DNA from: an uncultured Rhizobium sp.
GTDB taxonomy: Bacteria; Pseudomonadota; Alphaproteobacteria; Rhizobiales; Rhizobiaceae
NCBI GenBank assembly: GCA_945952315.1
Contig: CAMFIE010000023.1
Location: 1-62,074 of the forward strand
DNA length: 62,074 bases
Direction: 5' to 3'
Below are positions 7,375 to 16,342 of the stretch, one piece after another; the first letter of the stretch is position 1; every line of letters starts with the position of its first letter. The position numbers and the translations under genes are program-made. The notes beneath the pieces were generated by a model, which was not told where the DNA came from, made no database searches, and was given only the letters and a program-made list of their open reading frames with translations.

Positions 7375-8787
7375 ATGCGCATTGCGGCCATCGATCAGGG
7401 CACGACCTCCACCCGCGTGCTCGTGGTGGAAGAGGATGGGTCGGCTGCGATTGCGTATGCGGTGCGCCACCGGCAGATCCTGCCGCGCGAGGGCTTTGTC
7501 GAACATGATCCGGAAGAGCTGATTGCCAATATCCGCGCCTGCCTTCAGGCCGCCGGCAAGGTGGATGCAATCGGCATCGACAATCAGGGCGAGAGCTGTC
7601 TCGCCTGGGACAGCCGAACCGGAGAAGCGCTTTCCCCGGTGATCGTCTGGCAGGACAACCGCACCAGCGAGCGCATTGCGAAACTGGAAAGCGAAGGTGC
7701 GTCAACGCTTACGCTTTCCCGTGCGGGCCTGCCGCTCGATGCCTATTTTTCCGCTTCCAAGCTCGGGCTTCTCGTTGAAGCCAACGAGCGGGTGCGGCAG
7801 GCGCATCGGGAAGGCCATCTCCGGCTCGGCACCACGGATGCCTTCTTTCTGGACCGGCTCGCCGGAACCTTTGCAACCGACATCACCACCGCCTCGCGCA
7901 CCTCGCTTCTCAATCTCGAAACCGGGCAATGGGATGACGATCTCTGTGCCCTTTTCGGCGTGCCGATCGAGTGCCTGCCGGAAATCCGGCCGACAGCAGG
8001 CGATTTCGGCAAAATCGACGGCGTGCCGGTGCGGGCGAGCGTGGTGGACCAGCAGGCTGCCCTTTACGGTCACGGCTGCCGCAAGCCGGGTGACGCGAAA
8101 ATCACCTTCGGCACCGGTGCCTTTGCCCTTGCCGTTACCGGCGGTGATATTCTGCGCGCGCCCGAACGCGGGCTGTTGCCCACCATCGCCTGGGCAGACC
8201 GCGATGGCACGACCTTTGCGGTCGATGGCGGGGTCTATGATGCGGGCTCGGCGGTGGAATGGGCACAGCGGATCGGGCTTGTTGGCGCGCTTTCGGAACT
8301 CGACCGTTTTGAGGCACCCTCTGCGCTCTCGCGCGGTCTCGTCTTCGTGCCTGCGCTCTCCGGGCTTGCCTGCCCGCATTGGGACCGCTCCGCAGGCGGG
8401 CTTTTCCTCGGCATGTCCGGAGCGACCTCGCGGGAAGACATGCAGCAGGCACTCATGGAAGGCATCGTTCTGCGCACGACGGAAGTGATCGAGGCCATGC
8501 ACGAAAAATGCCCGATAGGACCGGAGATTTCGGTGGATGGCGGGCTCACCCGCAGCCACTATTTCCTGCAATTCCTCGCCGATCAGTTGCAGCGCCGGGT
8601 GCTGACCTCAAGCTTTGACGAGCGCACGGCATTCGGCACCGCAGCCCTTGTCGCAAGGGCTTGCGACAAGACGCTTTCCCTGCCGCGCGGCACTAAGATC
8701 GAGGCCATCGAGCCGAGGGCCATCGACCGCAATTCAAGCCGCGCCCGCTTCAGCGAGGCCGTGGCACGCGCTCGCGGCTGGCGCTAG
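7375..8787 (+). CDS. FGGY-family carbohydrate kinase, glycerol-kinase-like
   Basis: A 470-residue two-domain FGGY kinase. The first ATP phosphate loop is seen at residues 6-12 (DQGTTST). VDQQAALYGHG and FGTGAFALAVTGG are the central FGGY motifs, and the second adenosine site includes VDGGLTRSHYFLQF. It would phosphorylate glycerol or a related polyol for the GlpA-like/GlpB-like oxidase just upstream (20-bp gap, AGGAG ribosome site). Overall resemblance is to glycerol kinases, but the substrate could be another polyol. Confidence 0.78.
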   Translation: MRIAAIDQGTTSTRVLVVEEDGSAAIAYAVRHRQILPREGFVEHDPEELIANIRACLQAAGKVDAIGIDNQGESCLAWDSRTGEALSPVIVWQDNRTSERIAKLESEGASTLTLSRAGLPLDAYFSASKLGLLVEANERVRQAHREGHLRLGTTDAFFLDRLAGTFATDITTASRTSLLNLETGQWDDDLCALFGVPIECLPEIRPTAGDFGKIDGVPVRASVVDQQAALYGHGCRKPGDAKITFGTGAFALAVTGGDILRAPERGLLPTIAWADRDGTTFAVDGGVYDAGSAVEWAQRIGLVGALSELDRFEAPSALSRGLVFVPALSGLACPHWDRSAGGLFLGMSGATSREDMQQALMEGIVLRTTEVIEAMHEKCPIGPEISVDGGLTRSHYFLQFLADQLQRRVLTSSFDERTAFGTAALVARACDKTLSLPRGTKIEAIEPRAIDRNSSRARFSEAVARARGWR

Positions 8788-8801
8788 GGGTTTTGGCGGC
8801 G

Positions 8802-10016
8802 ATGACCAGCACAATCGCCATTTTCGGAGGTGGTCCGGCCGGGCTGATGGCGGCCACGCACCTTTCGGGCCATGGACATGCGGTCACCGTCTATGACGCG
8901 ATGCCGACCGTTGGCCGCAAATTCCTGCTTGCAGGGAAATCCGGGCTGAACCTCACCCATTCGGAAGACTATGCCCGCTTTCGCACCCGCTTCGGCACGG
9001 CCTCAGACACTCTCGCCGAGGCGCTGGATGATCTGAAGCCGGATGCGCTTCGGGCCTGGGCGGATGCGCTCGGCGCTGAAACCTTTACCGGTACGTCCGG
9101 CCGGGTTTTCCCCCGCGCCATGAAGGGCTCGCCGCTTCTCCGCCGCTGGCTGTCCGACCTGCAGGAAAAGGGCGTAACGATCCGCACCCGCCACCGCTGG
9201 CTGGGCTTCGAGGGACAGGCCCACCGGGTGGACACGCCTGAGGGGATGAAGATCATCCACGCCGATGCAGTATTGCTTGCATTCGGAGGCGGAAGCTGGC
9301 CAAGGCTTGGGTCCGATGGCAGGTGGATCGAGCCCCTCCGGCAGGCGCGGGTTGCGATCGATGATCTTCAGCCCGCCAATTGCGGTTTCGATGTACCCTG
9401 GAGCCCGCTCTTTCGCGAGAAATTTGCAGGCGCGCCGGTGAAATCCGTGACGGCCACGAGCGGTGCGGATGCCATTCCCGGCGAATTCGTGATCAGCAGA
9501 ACCGGCATCGAAGGCAGTCTCGTCTATGCCCATTCCGCGACCTTGCGCGACCGGCTGAGGCAGGTCGGGCAGGCTTTCCTTATCCTCGATCTTGTGCCCG
9601 GCCGCACCCTTACCAGGCTGGAACAGGACCTTTCCCGGCAAAAGTCGGGCACCAGTTTTTCAAACCGGCTGCGCAAGGGCGCGGGGCTCGATGGCGTCAA
9701 GGCCGCGCTTTTGCGCGAATGCGTCGCCGATTGCGTCTCCCTTGCGCCAAAAGAGCTCGCGCGGGCGATCAAGGCGCTGCCGATCCCGCTTGACGCACCG
9801 CGCCCGCTCGCCGAAGCGATTTCGTCTGCAGGCGGCGTGTGCTGGACGGAGATGGACCGGACCTATCAGCTGAAGCGGCATCCGGGTCTCTTCGTCGCGG
9901 GCGAGATGATCGACTGGGAAGCACCGACCGGCGGCTATCTGCTCACCGCCTGCATGGCAACGGGCAAGGCGGCCGCGAAAGGCATGCTCGCCTACCTCGC
10001 CGCCGCGAAAGGCTGA
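8802..10016 (+). CDS. TIGR03862/HI0933-like flavoprotein
   Basis: A 404-residue protein. The N terminus (IAIFGGGPAGLMAATHLSGH) is an FAD site; GRKFLLAGKSGLNLTHSE is the family hallmark. The C-terminal GLFVAGEMIDWEAPTGGYLL motif closes the FAD pocket, as in the PP_4765/HI0933 group of uncharacterised flavoproteins. The physiological reaction is unknown. AGGGG lies upstream of the ATG at 8802. It starts 14 bp after the kinase and ends 4 bp before the next gene, so it belongs to the same rightward unit. Confidence 0.75.
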   Translation: MTSTIAIFGGGPAGLMAATHLSGHGHAVTVYDAMPTVGRKFLLAGKSGLNLTHSEDYARFRTRFGTASDTLAEALDDLKPDALRAWADALGAETFTGTSGRVFPRAMKGSPLLRRWLSDLQEKGVTIRTRHRWLGFEGQAHRVDTPEGMKIIHADAVLLAFGGGSWPRLGSDGRWIEPLRQARVAIDDLQPANCGFDVPWSPLFREKFAGAPVKSVTATSGADAIPGEFVISRTGIEGSLVYAHSATLRDRLRQVGQAFLILDLVPGRTLTRLEQDLSRQKSGTSFSNRLRKGAGLDGVKAALLRECVADCVSLAPKELARAIKALPIPLDAPRPLAEAISSAGGVCWTEMDRTYQLKRHPGLFVAGEMIDWEAPTGGYLLTACMATGKAAAKGMLAYLAAAKG

Positions 10017-10020
10017 AACG

Positions 10021-11124
10021 ATGGCCGCACCGGATGCCTTTTCGATGAGCCGCCGCTTTGCCGAAGCGCTTGGCCATGCCCCCATGCCCGCGCTGATCGC
10101 CAATCTTCAAACCGGTCTGCAACTGCTGGAAACGCCGCGCGGACCCCTGCCGATGACGGCGAATGCGGCAAAGGACGCACCCACCTGCTATATCTGCTGC
10201 CCGAGCGTAGCCTATGCCGATTATGCGGCGGAGGAGCTGCGCAATTTCCGGGCAATGCCTGCCCTGCGCGCGCTGCTGGAAGGCCTGATCGGCCTCAGCC
10301 GTCCGCTCGTGCGCGGCATGGGGCTCGACAATCAGGTGCAGCCGAACAACTGGCTGTTTTCCACCAATATCTGGTGCGGGTTTTCGCTTGCCGAGCTGCA
10401 GGCGATCACGACAGAACTGCTCGCCCTTTTTCCGGACACGGCCATTCTCTGGCGCTCCCTCAATGATTACGGCGATGCGGCAGCGCTCGACACGTTCCGG
10501 CAGGCGGGATACCGGCTGTTTCCCGCCCGCCAGATCTACCTTTACGATTGCCGCAATGACCTGCCGCCACTTCGGCGGGATGTGAAGAACGACCTGAAGG
10601 TGCTGGAGCGCGGCGGGCTCGACCATATTGGCCCTGAAGCCATAAGGCCGGAGCATTATGCCCGGATCGCCGATCTCTACGGACAGCTCTATCTGCAGAA
10701 ATACACCGCCCTCAACCCGCAATATCAGCCGGAATTCATCCGGGCGATGCATGAGACGGGCATCGTGGAGCTGCACGGTTTTTGCGACAAGGCGGGCGAG
10801 ATGCAGGCGGTCATCGGCTTTTTCTGTCAGGGCGAGGTGATGACCGCACCGATCATCGGTTATGAAATGGCCCTGCAACCCACATTGTCGCTTTACCGGC
10901 AGCTCGTCGTTTTCGGCATGCTGGAGGCTCGCAAGCGCCGGATGCTCTATAATATGAGCGCCGGGGCCTCGACATTCAAACGCAGCCGTGGTGCCTTGCC
11001 CGCAATTGAATATAGCGCGGCCTACAACCGGCATTTGCCGCACCGCGCCCGCCTTGCGGGCCGGGTGGTGGAAGGCCTGCTTTCGGGATTGGGTGTGCCC
11101 CTGATGAAGAGGTTCGAACTTTGA
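10021..11124 (+). CDS. GNAT-like (BioF2/CelD-type) protein of unknown function
   Basis: A 367-residue cytosolic protein without signal peptide or membrane segment. The second half (IADLYGQLYLQKYT ... YNMSAGASTFKRSRGA) resembles the peptide-bond-forming or acyl-transferring GNAT subgroup that includes BioF2 and CelD-like proteins. I do not recognise a specific substrate. It is packed between the flavoprotein (4 bp) and the Rieske oxygenase, whose TTG start overlaps its stop, which suggests a shared pathway. Confidence 0.5.
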   Translation: MAAPDAFSMSRRFAEALGHAPMPALIANLQTGLQLLETPRGPLPMTANAAKDAPTCYICCPSVAYADYAAEELRNFRAMPALRALLEGLIGLSRPLVRGMGLDNQVQPNNWLFSTNIWCGFSLAELQAITTELLALFPDTAILWRSLNDYGDAAALDTFRQAGYRLFPARQIYLYDCRNDLPPLRRDVKNDLKVLERGGLDHIGPEAIRPEHYARIADLYGQLYLQKYTALNPQYQPEFIRAMHETGIVELHGFCDKAGEMQAVIGFFCQGEVMTAPIIGYEMALQPTLSLYRQLVVFGMLEARKRRMLYNMSAGASTFKRSRGALPAIEYSAAYNRHLPHRARLAGRVVEGLLSGLGVPLMKRFEL

Positions 11125-12110
11125 CGGACAGGACGAACCATCTGATCGCCGTCGGCCTGTCGCGGAGCCTGAAACGCAAGCCGATCCGCCTGCTGTTCGA
11201 AGGCCTGCCGATCGTGCTGTTTCGCACGCAAGACGGGCAGGCGCGGGCGCTGCATGACCGCTGCCCGCATCGGCACGCGCCGCTTTCGGGGGGCAAGGTC
11301 GTTGGCGACGCCCTCGAATGCCCCTATCACGGCTGGCAGTTCAATGGCTCCGGCGCCCTTGTCGACATGCCGTGTCATGTGGGCGCGCTGCCGCGCATGG
11401 CGGTTCCCGCCCTAGCCGTGCAGGAGGCGGGTGGCATTCTTTTCGTCGGGAAAAGCGGGGGAAACGAGCCCTATCTCACCTGCGCCACCGGGCCGGACAT
11501 GATTGCCATGACCATGGAAAACCGGGTGCGCTCAACCGTTCTCGATGTGGCCGAAAACATCCTCGACGCCACCCATACGCATTTCACCCACAAGGGCATT
11601 CTGCGCGGCCTGAGCAGCCGCCGCTACCGTGTGAAAATCACCGTGACGGCGGGCGCGGATTGGGTCGAGGCGGTCTATGAGGGCGAACCACGGCAGGAAG
11701 GCATGGTCTCGCGCCTGCTCGAAGGCGAACGGGGCAAGGGGGTCGCGCGCTTCCGGGCACCCGGCATTGCCGAGCTGGAATTCTGGGGCAAACGGCGGCT
11801 CAACCTCGCCACCACCTTTCATCTCCGGCAGGAAGATGCCGATACGGTGCATGGTGTCGCCATCCTTGCCGGGCCGAGGCAGGGTGGTTTCGGCTGGCTG
11901 AAGGCGCTGATGCTGCGTCCGTTTTTCCGCATCGCGCTGGGTCAGGACCAGCGGGTGCTCGAAGCCTCGAAGAACAACGCCGCCCTGTTCGGCAATCCGC
12001 AGGCAGCCATCGGCCCGCTGGATATCCTTCGAGAGCCGATCCGCGCCATTCTGGAAGGCCGCGTGCCGGATATCGCCGGAGAGACGGTGATCCATGAGAT
12101 GGAACTATAG
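11121..12110 (+). CDS. Rieske [2Fe-2S] oxygenase, ring-hydroxylating alpha-subunit type
   Basis: A 329-residue protein. The Rieske site is C48-x-H50 (CPHRHAPLSGG) and C67-xx-H70 (CPYHGW). The mononuclear iron site has the DVAENILDATHTHFTH motif, with a conserved Asp and two His. These oxygenases need electrons from a reductase, none of which is obvious next door unless one of the upstream flavoproteins serves. The start is TTG at 11121, overlapping the previous stop, with AAGAGG 8 bases upstream. It converges on the leftward cluster and overlaps the ATP-grasp gene by 6 bp at the 3' ends. The substrate is unknown. Confidence 0.82.
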   Translation: MTDRTNHLIAVGLSRSLKRKPIRLLFEGLPIVLFRTQDGQARALHDRCPHRHAPLSGGKVVGDALECPYHGWQFNGSGALVDMPCHVGALPRMAVPALAVQEAGGILFVGKSGGNEPYLTCATGPDMIAMTMENRVRSTVLDVAENILDATHTHFTHKGILRGLSSRRYRVKITVTAGADWVEAVYEGEPRQEGMVSRLLEGERGKGVARFRAPGIAELEFWGKRRLNLATTFHLRQEDADTVHGVAILAGPRQGGFGWLKALMLRPFFRIALGQDQRVLEASKNNAALFGNPQAAIGPLDILREPIRAILEGRVPDIAGETVIHEMEL

Positions 12111-13256
12111 GGCCTCGCCGTTCCATTCGATATCGGCGGTTGCAGCCGCTTTCAGACCTATACCCGTTCGAAGCGCGATCGCCAGGATGTCCAGAAGCGC
12201 AAGCCCTTGCGGCAGAAGGAAATTCCGGTCTCCGGGCCAGCGCGTGAGATCGCTTGCATCGCGAAGACAGTGCCACCATTCCCCTGCCCGCCCTGAACCA
12301 AGCGCATCGCCAAGACCATAGGTCAGGAGCGCAAGCCGCATGGTTTGCGGGGACGCGATGCCCGGCCGTGCCTCCCCTATGCCGAACAGCGCTTCCTCCA
12401 GCCCATCGCTGCAGCCGAAGAAATGCAACCCGCTGACGGCGCGCGGATTGCACTCGATCACATGGAGTTTGCCCGTCTCGTCCCGGCGGAAGTCGAAGGA
12501 GACCTGCCCATGCCAGCCGGTTTCCTTGACGAAAGCGGCCATGAAGGCGGCAATCTCCGGCGCATCGACGGGCGCAAAGGCAACGGATGCGCCACCTGAT
12601 GCCCGGAAGAGACCCCTATAGGCCCTGTGCGCAAGCAACCGACCACCGAAGGCCAGCCCATAGGCGCTCAATTCCTCGCCGGGCAGAAAATGCTGGGCAG
12701 CCCATGGACCACCCTTTGACCAGTCCATGCGGCGAAGCGCCTCTTCCGACGGGCGGCGCAGCACGCGATCGCCAAAGCGGGACCAGACCGGCTTCAGCAC
12801 CAGTTCCCCGATTCGCGGCAGAAGCGGACGCATATCTTCGAAAGAGCGCACAAGCCATGTTTCCGGTGGCTTCACCGGCGCATCGAGCGCCACCATTCGC
12901 CGGGCGAATTCAAACTTGTTGTGCATCCCCGCAAGCAGATCGAATGCGGGGGCAAAGAGCGGCATATCGAGACCATGCCGGTCGCGCAGCGCCGCCAGAA
13001 AGAACACCTCTTCACAGGTCGGCAGCACCAGATCCGGTTTTTCCGCAGCCAGCAGGTGTCGCCATGCATCTCCATAGGCCTGCAGATTGCCGGAAGGGGG
13101 CGGCAGGCGGATATAGGCCTGTTTCAGCCGGGTAAATCGGGCAATCGGCAGGGAAAGGCTGTCGGCCAGCACGACCCGATGGCCCGCCGCGGAGAGAAGC
13201 CTTGCCCAGTGCAGGGCAACGGGCGCCCTTGCGCCGGTAACGATGATCCGCCGCAT
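12105..13256 (-). CDS. ATP-grasp enzyme of unknown substrate
   Basis: A 383-residue protein. A Rossmann-like pre-ATP-grasp domain (MRRIIVTGARAPVALHWARL) is followed by an ATP-grasp domain with ELVLKPVWSRFGDRVL as the nucleotide-binding lysine loop and HVIECNPRAVSGLHFF as the metal-binding strand. Such enzymes join a carboxylate to an amine or thiol through an acyl phosphate. Its ATG overlaps the stop of the adenylate-forming gene (TGATG), so it is last in the five-gene biosynthetic run. The product formed is unknown. Confidence 0.78.
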   Translation of the reverse strand: MRRIIVTGARAPVALHWARLLSAAGHRVVLADSLSLPIARFTRLKQAYIRLPPPSGNLQAYGDAWRHLLAAEKPDLVLPTCEEVFFLAALRDRHGLDMPLFAPAFDLLAGMHNKFEFARRMVALDAPVKPPETWLVRSFEDMRPLLPRIGELVLKPVWSRFGDRVLRRPSEEALRRMDWSKGGPWAAQHFLPGEELSAYGLAFGGRLLAHRAYRGLFRASGGASVAFAPVDAPEIAAFMAAFVKETGWHGQVSFDFRRDETGKLHVIECNPRAVSGLHFFGCSDGLEEALFGIGEARPGIASPQTMRLALLTYGLGDALGSGRAGEWWHCLRDASDLTRWPGDRNFLLPQGLALLDILAIALRTGIGLKAAATADIEWNGEAL

Positions 13257-14539
13257 CAGGCCCCTCCGGTGAAGAGGCGGCGGACCCGGCGCAGCTTTTC
13301 AAGCGGCGGCTCCAGATGACACCGCTCGATGATCACATCCGGCGCGATCTCAAGCCGGGCAAAAAGGCGCGTGAGCGCCTGCCGCACCGCCTCCACCGCT
13401 GCTTGCGGCAAATCGTCCGGCAAAAGCACCCGCAACCGGTTTTCGCCGGTCTGTTCCGCGCGGAAATCCTGAATATCGCGGCTGGCATCCAGCACCGCAT
13501 TGCGGATCACATCCGGCGTCACCGTGACCAGACCCCGTGTATCGGAGGGAAAATCGAGAAGATCATCGGCACGGCCGACCACCTCTTCCACCACCCGCAA
13601 CGGTGAGCCGCAGGCACAGGGCCTGTCCGACAGGCGCAGCAGGTCATTCATCCGGTAGCGCGCCATGATCTGGGTCTTGCGGGAGAAATCCGAAATCACC
13701 GGAATGACGAGACCCGAGCCTTCTGGCCCCGGCTCGAAATGGAAATGCATCACGTCTTCGGCGAGATGCAGCCTCCCTTGCGGACAGGTGACGGCGAAGA
13801 GCCCTTCGGTCGCCATATAGATTTCGCCGGGCTCAACGCCGAAACCGGCGCGGATCGCCTGCCGGTCCGTTTGATCCATCACCTCGGCACCGCTGAAAAG
13901 CCGCTTCACCGCATAGCTGCGGGCAAGACCCGCAAGATGGCGCAGCACCTTGGGCGGGGCCACGATCGTATCCGGACGATAGGCCTCGAGCCTGTCGGGA
14001 AGGCTTGCAAGCCCTTCGTTGAGATCGAAGAACCTCAGCGTGATCAAACCGCCCCTGCCCGGCTGGCGATAAAGGGCGGCATCCTGCGCAAGCACGATCG
14101 CCACCCGCGCCCGCTCGAAGGGAAAGCGCGGCAAGGCCTTGGCCAGCATCGTCCCGAGCCAGGCCGCCCGCTCCGCATCGGAAATCACATAGAGGCCGCG
14201 ATTGCCGGAGGTGCCGGTGCTTGCGCCGATGTAAAACCCGTCCGGTTGGGTTTTCGCGGCAAAATGCGCCCAGCCTGCGCCCGCCGTGAGGTTGAGGCGG
14301 TTGTAGCGATGGAACGCTGTCATCAATTCCGCCTTCGAGATCACCGGCAGGTCGGTGAGGTTCTGAACCCGGTCGCCCGCATAGGCGGCAACGCGGGGCA
14401 CATCCCGTTTCAGCCAGTGCCGCAGCCGCTTCTGCTGATAGCGTTCGAGATCAGCGCGGCTTTTCAGCCTCTTGCCGAGCAGACGGCAGCGGCAGAAGGC
14501 AAGGATGGCCGGAAGAAGAGCGAGGCGCGCACGGGCCAT
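13256..14539 (-). CDS. PaaK/F390-synthetase-like adenylate-forming enzyme
   Basis: A 427-residue protein related to phenylacetate-CoA ligase and the F390-synthetase-like group (TIGR02304 type). The phosphate-binding loop is FYIGASTGTSGNRGLYV (about residues 103-119). YRMNDLLRLSDRPCACGSP resembles the metal/adenylate region, and VVGRADDLLDF is the hinge. It would adenylate a carboxylic acid and pass it to a thiol, amine or internal nucleophile. It sits 6 bp behind the MBL hydrolase gene and overlaps the ATP-grasp gene. No carrier protein is encoded nearby. Confidence 0.75.
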   Translation of the reverse strand: MARARLALLPAILAFCRCRLLGKRLKSRADLERYQQKRLRHWLKRDVPRVAAYAGDRVQNLTDLPVISKAELMTAFHRYNRLNLTAGAGWAHFAAKTQPDGFYIGASTGTSGNRGLYVISDAERAAWLGTMLAKALPRFPFERARVAIVLAQDAALYRQPGRGGLITLRFFDLNEGLASLPDRLEAYRPDTIVAPPKVLRHLAGLARSYAVKRLFSGAEVMDQTDRQAIRAGFGVEPGEIYMATEGLFAVTCPQGRLHLAEDVMHFHFEPGPEGSGLVIPVISDFSRKTQIMARYRMNDLLRLSDRPCACGSPLRVVEEVVGRADDLLDFPSDTRGLVTVTPDVIRNAVLDASRDIQDFRAEQTGENRLRVLLPDDLPQAAVEAVRQALTRLFARLEIAPDVIIERCHLEPPLEKLRRVRRLFTGGA

Positions 14540-14545
14540 GTCGGT

Positions 14546-15355
14546 CTAGAGCCGATGCGGTCCGCGGTCCGGGTCGTGGCAGAGCACCACTTCGCCGCCT
14601 GCGCGCGCAAAGGCCCGCACCCGCTCCACGCTGTCGCGCGCCTCCCGCTCATTTGAATAGACCGCGCGAACCGGAAGGCCGGGCAGCCGGTCTTCCGCAA
14701 TCGCCTGCCACAGCCATTGGCTATCCACCGCATAAAGCAGCGGCCTTTCGAGATTGGAAAACAGCACGCCGTAATGCCCGAGCGCATGGCCGGAGAGCGG
14801 CACGGCCAGCACCTCGCCCGCACCCGTCAGGTCCCGGCAGGGACCCAGCAACGGATGGCGCACCAGCGGCAGGGCTTCAAAGCCCGTCATCCGGGTCTCG
14901 ATATCATCCGGCATCAGTTCCGCGAAATAGCCGCCATGCAGCTGACCGAGACGCGACTGGCCCTGCAGCGCCGCAAAGGCATCCGCCGACGCCAGGATCC
15001 GGGCATTCGGAAATTCCCGGAGCCGCCCGATGTGATCGGCGTGAAAATGGGTGAGGATCACGGTTTGCACCGCGCCCGCATTCCAGCCCTCGCGGCGCAG
15101 AACCGCATCCGGCGCCTCGTCCGGGTTGAGTTCGGGTTTGAGAAAGCCGCTGTAGAGCCTGAGCGCCAGGCTGCGCTCTGCCCCTTCCGTCACTGCCGGG
15201 CCATAGCCCGTATCGATCAGCGTCAGGCCAAGCAGGGGATGTTCGTAGAGGCCGTAAAGCACCGGGATCGGAAGCTTCCTGCCGGTTCCCCCCTTGAGGA
15301 GCAGCCGCTCGGAAACGGAAAGCGTTGCACTGTTGAAAAAGCGCGGTCCCTTCAT
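14546..15355 (-). CDS. MBL-fold metallo-hydrolase
   Basis: A 269-residue protein. The metal motif HFHADH is at residues 103-108; further ligands are likely in SGHALGHYG and the AVDSQWLW strand. The fold resembles lactonase/AHL-hydrolase-like MBL enzymes, so it may open a lactone or cleave a thioester made by the cluster. A longer reading to 15532 exists but has no support. The ATG at 15355 overlaps the reductase stop (15352) in an ATGA junction. Confidence 0.78.
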   Translation of the reverse strand: MKGPRFFNSATLSVSERLLLKGGTGRKLPIPVLYGLYEHPLLGLTLIDTGYGPAVTEGAERSLALRLYSGFLKPELNPDEAPDAVLRREGWNAGAVQTVILTHFHADHIGRLREFPNARILASADAFAALQGQSRLGQLHGGYFAELMPDDIETRMTGFEALPLVRHPLLGPCRDLTGAGEVLAVPLSGHALGHYGVLFSNLERPLLYAVDSQWLWQAIAEDRLPGLPVRAVYSNEREARDSVERVRAFARAGGEVVLCHDPDRGPHRL

Positions 15356-16335
15356 GGCACCTCTCCCGGACGGAAAGTTTCGTTCAATCCTTCGATGAAA
15401 TGCACTTTCGGCTCGTAACCGAGCGTACGCCTTGCGGCACTGATATCGAGCACGTGGCTGAAGGCCAGAATGCCGAGACCATAGAGGGTAACGGGCGGCT
15501 CCGGCGCGCCGGGGGAAAGGCCCGCACGCCATTCGGCAAGCGCGGCAAAGGCCCGGGCGAGACGCCAGGGAACCTTGCGCCAGCGCACCTCGATGCGGGC
15601 GCGGGCGGCCGCCGCCCCGATGATATCGCAGACATTCAGCACGTCCGGTCCGGCAATATTGTAGATGCGGCCACCGAGGGTGAGCGGCGCGTCGAGTGCC
15701 AGCAGAATGGCAGCGCAGACATCGTCCACATGCGTGAGCTGGGTCACAGCCGCGCCCTTGCGCATCAGCGGCAGCGGCCTCGTACGCGCTGCCCGGATCA
15801 GCCGGGGCAGAAGCGCCACGTCTCCCTTGCCATAAATCGCGCGCGGACGGAGGATGATGGGCGAAAGCCCGGCATTGATCATCACCCGCTTTTCCGCCTC
15901 CGCCTTCGAGGCGGCATAGGCATTGACCGGCGCGGGCAGCGCATCACTTTCGCGAATGCCGATCTGGTCGGTGAAGGAGAAGGAAACGCTCGGCGAGGAG
16001 ATGAACACGAAGCGCTTCGCACCGGTTTCCACCGCCATGTCGCGCACCTGTTCCGTGCCCGTCACATTCATCTGCCAGAAGGTCTCGCGCGAGCCCCAGA
16101 CCGAGGACAGCCCGCCCGCATGCACAAAGGCATCGGCACGACCAATGGCGCGCACCGCCTCTTCCACCGGATCAGCCGCAAAATCGTGCCGGAGGAAGTG
16201 GATTGCGCCAGCCTGAAGCGCGCTGCCCTTGGCCGCGTCGCGTCCGATGCCGATCACGTCATGCCCACGGGCCTTCAGATAGTGGCAAAGCCTGCCACCC
16301 AGAAAACCCGTCGCTCCGGTCACCACAATCCGCAT
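15352..16335 (-). CDS. NAD(P)-dependent SDR, 3-beta-HSD/OleD-like
   Basis: A 327-residue extended short-chain dehydrogenase. The cofactor loop is MRIVVTGATGFLGG and the catalytic Y140-xxx-K144 lies in NAYAASK. The stretches VHAGGLSSVWGSRETF and FISSPSVSF closely resemble OleD, which reduces the 2-alkyl-3-keto acid made by OleA in long-chain olefin synthesis. It could reduce a beta-keto product of the upstream ketosynthase. The ATG at 16335, after GAGGGG, is preferred to a TTG at 16353 that would overlap the ketosynthase gene. Confidence 0.78.
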   Translation of the reverse strand: MRIVVTGATGFLGGRLCHYLKARGHDVIGIGRDAAKGSALQAGAIHFLRHDFAADPVEEAVRAIGRADAFVHAGGLSSVWGSRETFWQMNVTGTEQVRDMAVETGAKRFVFISSPSVSFSFTDQIGIRESDALPAPVNAYAASKAEAEKRVMINAGLSPIILRPRAIYGKGDVALLPRLIRAARTRPLPLMRKGAAVTQLTHVDDVCAAILLALDAPLTLGGRIYNIAGPDVLNVCDIIGAAAARARIEVRWRKVPWRLARAFAALAEWRAGLSPGAPEPPVTLYGLGILAFSHVLDISAARRTLGYEPKVHFIEGLNETFRPGEVP

Positions 16336-16342
16336 GCGCCCC

